Shown here in pieces: positions 1 through 5,392 of a stretch of 6,159 nucleotides of DNA. Numbering within the stretch: the first letter of the stretch is position 1; every line of letters begins with the position of its first letter. Both the position numbers and the translations under genes were made by a program. The notes beneath the pieces were generated by a model. The model did not search any database and was not told the DNA's origin. It was given only the letters and a program-made list of their open reading frames with translations. Source of the stretch: Chitinophagaceae bacterium (GTDB lineage: Bacteria; Bacteroidota; Bacteroidia; Chitinophagales; Chitinophagaceae); contig JALOMX010000133.1 of the NCBI GenBank assembly GCA_025455245.1, positions 1-6,159 of the forward strand, given 5' to 3'.

Positions 1-828
1 TCCATCGTGATTTTGCTTGGAACCAGTATTATATTCAGCCTCTTCAATGCGGGCAACCTGCCCGACAACAGCTTTACCCGCCATTCATATTTCGCCGGCA
101 TCGGGTTTGATATTATTATTCTCTCCTTTATGTTATCGTTTCGTTTTAAACGGTATAAAGATGAAGCGGAACACGGTCAGGAAATGGCACAAAAGCAACA
201 GGAGGCCATTTTTAATGCGGTGACCGATTACCGTCAGAAAGAACTGGAACGCCTCAGTCAGATGCTGCACGATACGGTGGGCGCGAGGCTTTCAGCCATC
301 AGGCTAAACCTTGAGCAATCATCCAGGCAGAATGGTTTTTCTGAAAACCTTGAACAGTCCATTGCGCAGGTGGGTAATCTTGCCGATATGGTGCGCGACC
401 TCAGCCATTCACTCTCCCCGGTCATGCTTCAGCAACGCAGCCTGCATGACCTGGTAAACGATTACATAAAATTCATTAACCAAAGCGGCCAACTGAGCAT
501 CCAACTGGACTGGATGGGAGATGAGGACCTTTCGACCTACCGCTATAAACTGATGACCTACAGCATGGTTCAGGAGTTGCTCCAGAACATCATAAAACAT
601 GCAAAAGCTACCGAGGCCATTATCCAGATCATTTGTTCCGATGAAGTGGTATCTATTTTTGTAGAAGACAACGGAATGGGTTTTGATCCGGATTTAAACA
701 AAAAAGGGCTTGGGCTTAATCAAATTGAAAAACTTTTACATTTGACGGGTGGAAGATTTGAAATTAAAAACAAACCATCCGGCGGAGCCACTGTATCCAT
801 CGAGTTTCCTGTAATGGTCATCCCCTGA
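1..828 (+). CDS. Sensor histidine kinase, HisKA_3/HATPase type, 5' end outside window
   Basis: This is the C-terminal 275 codons of a membrane sensor kinase that would autophosphorylate on a histidine and pass the phosphate to the regulator encoded just downstream. The frame is open to the window edge, so the GTG at 7 is an internal Val and not the start. Bases 1-50 encode part of a hydrophobic helix. Bases 60-150 encode a last membrane helix preceded by LPDNSFTRHSYFAG and followed by basic RFKRYKDE, which resembles the final helix and exit of 7TMR-DISM sensors. A charged, probably coiled linker follows. The H-box is RLSQMLHDTVG with the phospho-acceptor His at 268-270. The ATPase domain has an N-box ELLQNIIKHA (Asn at 586-588), a G1 box VEDNGMGFD (661-687), and a G2 box KGLGL (703-717). 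All kinase motifs are intact. The presence of an extracellular sensing domain is inferred, since it lies outside the window. The signal cannot be deduced. Confidence 0.93.
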   Translation, partial: SIVILLGTSIIFSLFNAGNLPDNSFTRHSYFAGIGFDIIILSFMLSFRFKRYKDEAEHGQEMAQKQQEAIFNAVTDYRQKELERLSQMLHDTVGARLSAIRLNLEQSSRQNGFSENLEQSIAQVGNLADMVRDLSHSLSPVMLQQRSLHDLVNDYIKFINQSGQLSIQLDWMGDEDLSTYRYKLMTYSMVQELLQNIIKHAKATEAIIQIICSDEVVSIFVEDNGMGFDPDLNKKGLGLNQIEKLLHLTGGRFEIKNKPSGGATVSIEFPVMVIP

Positions 829-865
829 TAAGTTTGTTTGAAAGAAAAGACCTTCCGGTTTTTGA

Positions 866-1489
866 ATGGAGAAGAAGTTATACCGAATCATCATTGCGGA
901 AGACCATCCTTTTTTTGTGCAGGGATTGATCAACACGGTCAACGATTTTGGAGGATATGAAATTGTAGCGCAAACCGGCAGTGGAGATGAATTAATGCAT
1001 TTAATTGGCAGGAATAGGCCGGATCTAATATTGCTTGATATCAACCTTCCCGGAAAGGACGGACTGCAACTGACCGAGGAGATCAGGAAGCAATACCCGG
1101 CTATCAAAGTTGTTTTACTTACCATGTACCTGCCTTCAGAAATAAAAGTTTCTTTGGATAATATCAAAGCAGATGCATACCTGTTGAAAAACTCGGGAAG
1201 CGAAACCTTAAAGGATGCCCTTGATAGTGTTCTTGCCGGTGAAAAGTATATCGACCCGAACATACATGATGTTCGGATTTCCAATAATGATTCTTTCGCC
1301 AATCAGGCAAAATTGAGTACCCGCGAAAAGGAAATACTGAAACTGCTCGTGGGAGGGATGAACAACGCACAGATTTCTGAAAAATTATTTTTGAGCGAGT
1401 TTACCATAAAGACCCACCGGAAAAACATAATGCAAAAACTGGATGCCCACAACCTTGCAGAATTGATGAGAAAGAGCGGGATTGTTTAA
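866..1489 (+). CDS. Response regulator, NarL/FixJ (LuxR-type HTH) family
   Basis: A 207-residue cytoplasmic transcription regulator, the usual length for the family. The N-terminal receiver domain (about 1-125) has the acidic pair E12-D13, the phospho-acceptor D58 in LLDINLPG, T86 in VVLLTMY and K108 in YLLKNS, so all switch residues are present. A short linker leads to a LuxR-type helix-turn-helix (about 145-207) that opens with LSTREKEILKLL and contains a recognition region around SEFTIKTHRKNIMQKL. It starts 37 nt after the kinase stop codon on the same strand and is surely its partner. The ATG at 866 is chosen because the receiver beta-1 strand (LYRIIIAEDHP) begins right after it. No Shine-Dalgarno sequence precedes it. 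Target genes are not visible. The microprotein downstream has its own promoter and need not be a target. Confidence 0.96.
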   Translation: MEKKLYRIIIAEDHPFFVQGLINTVNDFGGYEIVAQTGSGDELMHLIGRNRPDLILLDINLPGKDGLQLTEEIRKQYPAIKVVLLTMYLPSEIKVSLDNIKADAYLLKNSGSETLKDALDSVLAGEKYIDPNIHDVRISNNDSFANQAKLSTREKEILKLLVGGMNNAQISEKLFLSEFTIKTHRKNIMQKLDAHNLAELMRKSGIV

Positions 1490-1559
1490 AAATAATTCCG
1501 CCTGAACCCGTTCCGGTTTCACGCTTGCAGTTAGGACAGCTTAATTTAATAGACTCAAA

Positions 1560-1590
1560 TTGGAGATTTTATCAGAGGCTGCTATATTTG
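1560..1590 (+). promoter_or_regulatory. Bacteroidota-type promoter for the 54-aa microprotein
   Basis: TATATTTG at 1583-1590 matches the Bacteroidota -7 consensus TAnnTTTG exactly. A TTG at 1560-1562 lies 20 bases upstream, at the right place for the -33 element. The box is followed by CACCC. A start site near 1594-1598 would leave a leader of about 20 nt before the ATG at 1617. It is the only promoter in the window with both elements recognisable. Confidence 0.7.
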
Positions 1591-1616
1591 CACCCTAATT
1601 CCAAAAAAATTTGACT

Positions 1617-1781
1617 ATGGAACAGCAGGTTCAGGTAAATACAAAAAAACATTGGGCGCTTTTCTTCTTCTGGCTGATCGTTATCAGCATTATGCTGTAT
1701 TTGCCTTCAACACGCCCCTGGTTTTGGCTTGTTCTACCTTTTGTTACTACCGAATTTGCCAAGGCAATGGATATCATGTAA
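1617..1781 (+). CDS. Small hydrophobic membrane protein, 54 aa, unknown function
   Basis: An ORF of 54 codons, ATG to TAA, starting MEQQVQVNTKKHW and ending FAKAMDIM. I do not recognise a family. Residues 1-12 are polar with two lysines at 10-11. Residues 13-29 form a strongly hydrophobic, aromatic-rich helix. PSTRP (30-34) makes a turn, and residues 35-47 form a second, shorter hydrophobic stretch, so one membrane span or a tight hairpin of two is plausible. No cleavable signal peptide or lipobox is seen. It is probably real because it sits exactly between a good promoter and a strong terminator, about 26 bases after the -7 box, and is unlikely to be the 3' end of something longer. The lysines before the helix suggest a cytoplasmic N terminus. 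Role unknown. It lies downstream of a two-component pair but is transcribed separately. Confidence 0.72.
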   Translation: MEQQVQVNTKKHWALFFFWLIVISIMLYLPSTRPWFWLVLPFVTTEFAKAMDIM

Positions 1782-1796
1782 AAATCATTTCAACAT

Positions 1797-1836
1797 AGAA
1801 AAGCCGGTCTGTTTTGAAACGGACCGGCTTTTTTTA
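1797..1836. terminator. Bidirectional intrinsic terminator between convergent genes
   Basis: A hairpin with arms 1803-1813 (GCCGGTCTGTT) and 1818-1828 (AACGGACCGGC) has one G-U pair and a four-base loop. On the plus strand it is followed by seven T residues (1829-1835). The matching A-run before the stem (1797-1802, one G interrupting) gives a U-run on the minus strand. It can therefore stop the microprotein transcript and the oncoming DUF4290 transcript, whose stop codon lies 18 bases away. Confidence 0.9.
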
Positions 1837-1853
1837 TGATTTGAAAAACCCTC

Positions 1854-2522
1854 TTAAAAGCGCTTTTTAAACTTTTTCTTTTTAGAACCCTGCCCGGGTT
1901 GCTGATTTCCGTTTCGGTTTCCGGGTTTGCCTTTGAATTTCTTTTTTGACGGCTGAAAACCATCATCATCCCGGAAGGAGGAAGGCCTGTGGCGAACAAA
2001 AGGTGTATTGGTAAATTCAAGTTCACCATTGGTAATGGCGGTCAGTTCCTGACGGATGGTGTCATCATGAACAAGTTCCTTGTGCCAGGTGCTGTAAGCA
2101 AGCTTCATGTAGTGGGCAATGGCATGGGCAAAGCCGCTTTTCTTTTCAGGATCATCTTCCTTCATGGCCTTGTCTATCACTTGTTCAAGGTGGTGGCCAA
2201 GATGGCTATGCTTGATGCGGTGGCCCGGATATGGCAGCGGTGCCGGTTTGATCCGGTAGGTTTCGCGGGTTGGCTTTTCATACGGGCTGTCTACATCAAG
2301 CCTGAAGTCGCTCATAAAAAAAAGATGGTCCCACAATTTGTGTTTATAGTCCTCAAAAATTTTGAGCGAAGGGTTTAAAAAACCCATTAGTTCTACCACC
2401 GCCTCTGCATTTTTTTGCCTTTTTTCTTTGTCTTCAATGGTCATCAGAAAGTCAACCATCTTTTGTACGTGGCGGCCATATTCGCGCATTTGCAGCGTTC
2501 CGCGTGTCGTGTTGTACTCCAT
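1854..2522 (-). CDS. DUF4290 family protein with basic C-terminal tail
   Basis: A 222-residue soluble protein of the Bacteroidota-restricted DUF4290 family, whose function is not established. The N-terminal MEYNTTRGTLQMREYGRHVQ-type opening (pattern: N-T-R, then EYGRH and QKMVD at 14-24) is characteristic. The conserved core runs to about 170 and includes LWDHLFFMSDF (63-73), a PYPGHRIKHSHLGHHLE segment (97-113) rich in His, and AHYMKLAYSTWHKE (136-149). No signal peptide or membrane segment is seen. Residues 192-222 form a low-complexity tail of Lys/Arg/Gly/Asn/Gln, with KKKFKGK and KKKKFKKRF blocks, suggesting nucleic-acid or ribosome contact (inference). It stands alone on the minus strand, convergent with the microprotein and divergent from the glycosyltransferase. 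The ATG at 2522 fits the family N terminus. Confidence 0.92.
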   Translation of the reverse strand: MEYNTTRGTLQMREYGRHVQKMVDFLMTIEDKEKRQKNAEAVVELMGFLNPSLKIFEDYKHKLWDHLFFMSDFRLDVDSPYEKPTRETYRIKPAPLPYPGHRIKHSHLGHHLEQVIDKAMKEDDPEKKSGFAHAIAHYMKLAYSTWHKELVHDDTIRQELTAITNGELEFTNTPFVRHRPSSFRDDDGFQPSKKKFKGKPGNRNGNQQPGQGSKKKKFKKRF

Positions 2523-2600
2523 AAAATTATCAGGAAACGATTAATCCCACATGTAGGCAGCACGGCAGATTTTTACATAATGGGGCCGCCCACCGGGCAA

Positions 2601-2608
2601 CAAATGTA
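2601..2608 (-). promoter_or_regulatory. Probable -7 box for the DUF4290 gene
   Basis: Read on the minus strand, 2608 to 2601 is TACATTTG, an exact match to TAnnTTTG, followed by TTGCCCGG. No TTG is found at the expected -33 distance, so only half the promoter is supported. It would give a leader of about 70 nt before the ATG at 2522. A 4-bp GC hairpin (2588-2598) lies at its 5' end. Confidence 0.45.
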
Positions 2609-2630
2609 GGGAAATGCATAGATATAGGTC

Positions 2631-2638
2631 TATTTTTG
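2631..2638 (+). promoter_or_regulatory. Probable -7 box for the glycosyltransferase-like gene
   Basis: TATTTTTG matches TAnnTTTG exactly and is followed by ACGCCCC and then the ATG at 2646. Only seven bases separate the box from the start codon, so the mRNA would be leaderless or nearly so. No convincing -33 TTG is present. It lies 22 bases from the opposing -7 box of the DUF4290 gene, so the two promoters would compete for the same DNA. Confidence 0.42.
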
Positions 2639-2645
2639 ACGCCCC

Positions 2646-3755
2646 ATGCGAATTGCAATTGATTGTAGGCTTTTCAGTTCATACGCTGATGCGGTGGTTT
2701 ATCAGGCTTTTCATTGGGTGCATTCCATCGTTTCCAAAACTTCGACGGATGAATTTTTTTTGGTTTTCGACCAACAGCCTTCACCCGACATTAGCTTTCC
2801 GACACATTGCCGTCCACTGATTGTAAAGCCTGCAGCCAAAACAGGTGTTTTGAGGGGCCTTTGGTACGACCTTCGGCTACCTGCCCTGTTAGGCAAACAT
2901 CAAATAGACCTTTTTGTGGGTGCCTGCGGTTACATCAGCCTCCGCTCTTCGGTAAGGCAGGCGATTGTATTGCATGATATGCTTTCCGGTGAAGATTTTC
3001 CTGCCGCCGCGGGTTGGAAAAGCGGTTTGTACAGAAGCAGACTGAAGACAATGCTTGAAAAGGCCGAAATACGGTTGGCAGCGGCAGAAGCACAGGCTTC
3101 GTTTACGGGGGGCAGTTCTTTTCCTGTTGATGCCATCCCTTTTTTCCATCTGCCCGTAAATTCTGCTGACCTTACGGACCACTCTAAGCGGGTCCTGAAA
3201 GAAAAACTTACAGGGGGAACAGAATTTTTTTATTGTGAAGAGGGCTGGAACAATTTGACCGAAGCAGTGGATTTGCTGCTTGCTTTTTCGGCTTTTAAAA
3301 AGCGCATGCAAACCGGGATGAAACTTGTACTTGGAGGAAAAGGTACCCGCGGAAACGAATGGAAACAAAAGCTCGATGCCTACCGGTTTAAAGATGATGT
3401 GGTTGTTTTGCCGGAATCGATGGCCAAAGAGGAAAGGGTAAAAATATTGACAGCCGCTTATGGGCTTATCCATCTGTCAGCCGGTGCAAAAACATTCTGG
3501 TTACAGGCCGCCATGCATTACGGGGTGCCTGTGGTTGTAAATCCTCATCCGGTATTGGCAGATCTCGGTAAAGATGCGCTTTTGACCTGTACGGACAATC
3601 CCGGTGAAAGCCTTGCACAGAATATGATGCGCTTGTACAAAGATGAGAATATGCGGAGTGTTGCCATTGCCCGGGGGCTGACCCTTGCCCGATCATGGGA
3701 CCCGGAAATGGCGGCGGAAGCTTTTTACAAAAAGGCTTTAACCTGTAAAGATTAA
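2646..3755 (+). CDS. Degenerate GT4-like glycosyltransferase (GT-B fold), possibly inactive
   Basis: A 369-residue protein of normal length for a family-4 glycosyltransferase, which would transfer a sugar from a nucleotide donor in the cytoplasm. The N-terminal domain starts MRIAIDCRLFSS and contains VLHDMLSGEDFP (108-119), where active relatives carry HD-rich motifs. The C-terminal domain shows LLLAFSAFKKR (210-220), MKLVLGGKG (225-233), YRFKDDVVVL (246-255) and HYGVPVVVNP (291-300), all recognisable landmarks. The functional residues are missing, however. The usual G-x-x-x-x-R-K-N donor loop after the first strand reads YCEEGWNNL (196-204). The usual E-x7-E motif reads GAKTFWLQA (280-288), with Gly and Ala in the two Glu positions by my alignment from memory. 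The frame is intact and codon use resembles the neighbours, so this looks like a retained divergent protein and not a decayed gene. The ATG at 2646 fits the family N terminus. No other glycan gene is adjacent. Confidence 0.82.
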   Translation: MRIAIDCRLFSSYADAVVYQAFHWVHSIVSKTSTDEFFLVFDQQPSPDISFPTHCRPLIVKPAAKTGVLRGLWYDLRLPALLGKHQIDLFVGACGYISLRSSVRQAIVLHDMLSGEDFPAAAGWKSGLYRSRLKTMLEKAEIRLAAAEAQASFTGGSSFPVDAIPFFHLPVNSADLTDHSKRVLKEKLTGGTEFFYCEEGWNNLTEAVDLLLAFSAFKKRMQTGMKLVLGGKGTRGNEWKQKLDAYRFKDDVVVLPESMAKEERVKILTAAYGLIHLSAGAKTFWLQAAMHYGVPVVVNPHPVLADLGKDALLTCTDNPGESLAQNMMRLYKDENMRSVAIARGLTLARSWDPEMAAEAFYKKALTCKD

Positions 3756-3760
3756 CTTTG
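3753..3760 (+). promoter_or_regulatory. Probable -7 box for gldC, overlapping the upstream stop codon
   Basis: TAACTTTG matches TAnnTTTG exactly and its first three bases are the TAA stop of the glycosyltransferase-like gene. It is followed by CAGCCCT, similar to the CACCCT after the microprotein box. No clear -33 TTG is present. The predicted leader to the ATG at 3809 is about 40-45 nt. Confidence 0.5.
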
Positions 3761-3763
3761 CAG

Positions 3764-3782
3764 CCCTGCGTAAAGGGCAGGG
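3764..3782 (+). other. Small stem-loop in the predicted gldC leader
   Basis: CCCTGC (3764-3769) pairs with GCAGGG (3777-3782) around a seven-base loop. It is followed by AAATTATTATAC and not a T-run, so it is a poor terminator. If transcription starts just after the box at 3753-3760, the stem would stand at the very 5' end of the mRNA, where it could slow decay. An alternative GCCC/GGGC pairing within it is possible. Confidence 0.35.
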
Positions 3783-3808
3783 AAATTATTATACATTAAA
3801 CAGACAGC

Positions 3809-4162
3809 ATGAGTAATACCATGAAAGAATCCACCATAACGGTTGGTGTGCAGCTTGATGAGAAGAAAGTTCCGGAAAGAATACGCTGGACGGCCACCGA
3901 CAGCACAGCCGATGACATGCAGCAGGCGCGTGCAATGATGCTTAATTTTTGGGATGCCGAAGAAAAGGCGGCCCTGCGCATTGACCTCTGGACAAAAGAT
4001 ATGATGGTAGATGAGATGATCGACTTTTACTATCAGTGTTTAATGGGCATGGCAGACAGCCTTTCAAGAAGCACCGGTCAACAGGTACTGGTAGATGACA
4101 TGAAGAAGTTTGCTGCCGGATTTTTCAAAAAATTTCAGGAATTACAAAGAAACGGTCAGTAA
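3809..4162 (+). CDS. gldC: Gliding motility-associated protein GldC
   Basis: A 117-residue soluble protein matching GldC along its whole length. Landmarks are the opening STITVGVQLDEKKVPERIRW (8-27), ATDSTADDMQQARAMMLNFWD (about 29-49), RIDLWTKDMMVDEM (58-71) and the C-terminal helix MKKFAAGFFKKF. In Flavobacterium johnsoniae GldC is encoded with the lipoprotein GldB and improves gliding without being essential. Its molecular role is unknown, and many non-gliding Bacteroidota keep it. No signal peptide or lipobox is seen. Here gldB is not adjacent: the upstream neighbour is the glycosyltransferase-like gene, 53 bases away. The ATG at 3809 is used. The in-frame ATG at 3821 (MKESTITV) is an equally possible start and would shorten the protein by four residues. 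Confidence 0.9.
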   Translation: MSNTMKESTITVGVQLDEKKVPERIRWTATDSTADDMQQARAMMLNFWDAEEKAALRIDLWTKDMMVDEMIDFYYQCLMGMADSLSRSTGQQVLVDDMKKFAAGFFKKFQELQRNGQ

Positions 4163-4188
4163 ACTGACTGCAAGGCAACGGACCGTTT
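4150..4188 (+). repeat. 8-bp inverted repeat spanning the gldC stop codon
   Basis: AAACGGTC (4150-4157) and GACCGTTT (4181-4188) are perfect inverted repeats 23 bases apart, flanking the gldC TAA. A competing smaller palindrome, TCAGT/ACTGA, covers 4156-4167. No T-run follows, so this would at most be a weak, leaky terminator or RNA-processing structure between gldC and the next gene. Confidence 0.3.
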
Positions 4189-4227
4189 GCATAAGGAATT
4201 CACGAAAGGAAACACTGTCCGAACTAT

Positions 4228-4235
4228 TATTTTCG
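4228..4235 (+). promoter_or_regulatory. Weak candidate -7 box for the YqeY-domain gene
   Basis: TATTTTCG matches TAnnTTTG at five of six fixed positions and is followed by AACCT. It lies 21 bases before the ATG at 4257, a spacing like that of the microprotein promoter. No -33 TTG is seen. Read-through from gldC is an alternative. Confidence 0.25.
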
Positions 4236-4256
4236 AACCTTCAATCAAAATATTCC

Positions 4257-4709
4257 ATGAGCTTAGAAAACAAGGTAATGGGCCAGATGAAAGAGGCCAT
4301 GAAAGCGAAAAATGAAGCCGCTTTACGGACCCTGAGGGCCATTAAAGCAGCCATCATTCTTGCTAAAACAAGTGAAGGGGCTTCCGGTGAAATTACCGAA
4401 GCCGAAGAGGTAAAATTGTTGCAAAAGCTGGCCAAACAACGTAAAGACAGCCTCGAAATATTTATTCAACAAAACCGCGGGGACCTTGCACAAAAGGAAC
4501 AGGAAGAACTTGATATCATCAATACTTTTTTACCGGCACAACTGGAGGGCGAAGCGCTTGAAAAAGTGGTAAAAGAGATCATTGCGGAAGTGGGTGCTGC
4601 GGGCCCCGGCGACATGGGCAAGGTAATGGGTGCCGCAACCAAAAAACTGGCAGGGCAGGCTGATGGTAAGGCTATCAGCGCCATGGTAAAGCAGTTGCTT
4701 CAGGGATAA
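4257..4709 (+). CDS. GatB/YqeY domain-containing protein
   Basis: A 150-residue protein, the standard YqeY length. The family is all-helical and resembles the C-terminal tail of GatB, the subunit of the tRNA-dependent amidotransferase that contacts tRNA. Stand-alone members have no settled function, and a tRNA-related role is inferred from homology only. Family landmarks are AALRTLRAIKAAI (21-33), KLLQKLAKQRKDSLEIF (53-69), EEELDI with FLPAQL (82-96), and MGKVMG followed by DGKAISAMVKQLL (120-148). The frame stays open upstream to an ATG at 4110 inside gldC, but those extra 49 residues look like a gldC shadow. MSLENKV is a typical N terminus, so 4257 is chosen. There is no Shine-Dalgarno sequence. 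It lies 94 bases after gldC and 32 before the CvpA-family gene, with which it is probably co-transcribed. Confidence 0.95.
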   Translation: MSLENKVMGQMKEAMKAKNEAALRTLRAIKAAIILAKTSEGASGEITEAEEVKLLQKLAKQRKDSLEIFIQQNRGDLAQKEQEELDIINTFLPAQLEGEALEKVVKEIIAEVGAAGPGDMGKVMGAATKKLAGQADGKAISAMVKQLLQG

Positions 4710-4741
4710 CCGGGTTGCATGATTATCAATATTTTTAATTT

Positions 4742-5272
4742 ATGATAATCGATATCATGGTACTGATAACCGCCATTGTGGCCTTTTTTAAGGGCTACAG
4801 TAAGGGAATTATTATGGCATTGTTCAGTGCCATAGCGCTGGTGGCGGGCCTGGCTCTCGCCATCAAATTCAGCACGGTAGTTTCACCATGGGTAGCCGAA
4901 AAAACAAATGCGGGCCAATATGCCCCGATACTTTCATTTGCACTCATATTTATGGCTGCCACACTTATCATCAGGATGGCAGGAAAGGCACTGGAAAAAA
5001 CCTTTGAAGCAGTCAGCATGGGGTTTGTAAACCGGCTTTCAGGCGCAGCACTTTACCTGGCAGTTCAGCTTTCCATACTCAGTATTTTGTTGTATTACCT
5101 GGGAAAAATGGAATGGATTCCCGAAAAATTAACGGAAGAATCGGTTACCTATGGGGTCATTGCTGCATGGGGGCCTGCCGTAATAAACGGGATCGGGTTC
5201 CTGATTCCATGGTTTCAGGACATGTTTCAGGACCTGAATGATTTTTTTGACTCAGAATCAAAGGCGGTTTGA
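4742..5272 (+). CDS. CvpA family inner-membrane protein
   Basis: A 176-residue integral membrane protein of the CvpA (colicin V production) family, usual length about 160-180. The N-terminal pattern with an Asp in the first helix and FFKGYSKGI after it (D4, residues 15-23) is the family signature. Hydrophobic segments are at about 2-16, 23-42, 61-79 and 99-120, which gives four helices. VNRLSGAALYLAVQL (96-110) matches the conserved block before and within the fourth helix. The rest (121-176) is partly amphipathic and ends in an acidic FQDLNDFFDSES tail. In Escherichia coli CvpA supports colicin V export and bile-salt tolerance, but the biochemical role in Bacteroidota is unknown. No colicin genes are near. 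The ATG at 4742 follows an A/T-rich leader without a Shine-Dalgarno sequence. Likely in one transcript with the YqeY-domain gene. Confidence 0.9.
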   Translation: MIIDIMVLITAIVAFFKGYSKGIIMALFSAIALVAGLALAIKFSTVVSPWVAEKTNAGQYAPILSFALIFMAATLIIRMAGKALEKTFEAVSMGFVNRLSGAALYLAVQLSILSILLYYLGKMEWIPEKLTEESVTYGVIAAWGPAVINGIGFLIPWFQDMFQDLNDFFDSESKAV

Positions 5273-5316
5273 TCCTTCTCGTAAAGCAAATCGTGTGGAA
5301 TAGAGGCAAAAACCAT

Positions 5317-5364
5317 TATTTTAGCATTTTCTAAAAAGTCGTTAAGATTTATATAGTATTTTTA
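5317..5364 (+). promoter_or_regulatory. Region with two imperfect -7-like boxes before the hydrolase gene
   Basis: In the 120-base gap before the hydrolase, TATTTTAG (5317-5324) and TATTTTTA (5357-5364) each miss the TAnnTTTG consensus by one base. Neither has a TTG at the -33 distance. The gap is larger and more A/T-rich than those upstream, which suggests a separate promoter, but the exact site is not resolved. Confidence 0.25.
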
Positions 5365-5392
5365 CGATTGACGAAAAGCCATATCGTTTTAC

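Noticed and set aside
736..1302. Minus-strand ORF of 188 codons across the kinase-regulator junction
   Set aside because: It is antisense to the receiver domain, whose catalytic residues are all intact, and it has no domain or promoter signal of its own.
1500..1530. Possible terminator just after the response regulator
   Set aside because: Only about five pairs can form (GAACC with GGTTT, including a wobble) and no T-run follows. No terminator for the regulator gene can be supported before the microprotein promoter.
1989..2378. Plus-strand ORF of 129 codons opposite the DUF4290 gene
   Set aside because: It lies within the coding region of a recognisable family protein on the other strand, with no promoter box in front.
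2889..3473. Minus-strand ORF of 194 codons opposite the glycosyltransferase-like gene
   Set aside because: Its translation has no recognisable domain and an odd Cys/Arg/Phe-rich composition, and the plus-strand protein here shows clear family motifs. It is an antisense shadow.
3764..3782. Hairpin after the glycosyltransferase-like gene as an intrinsic terminator
   Set aside because: The stem is only 6 bp and no T-run follows. It fits better as leader structure for gldC.
4110..4256. Longer start for the YqeY-domain protein, overlapping gldC by 53 bases
   Set aside because: The extra 49 residues match nothing expected of the family and lie in the other frame of gldC. MSLENKV at 4257 is a typical family N terminus and gives the standard 150-residue length.
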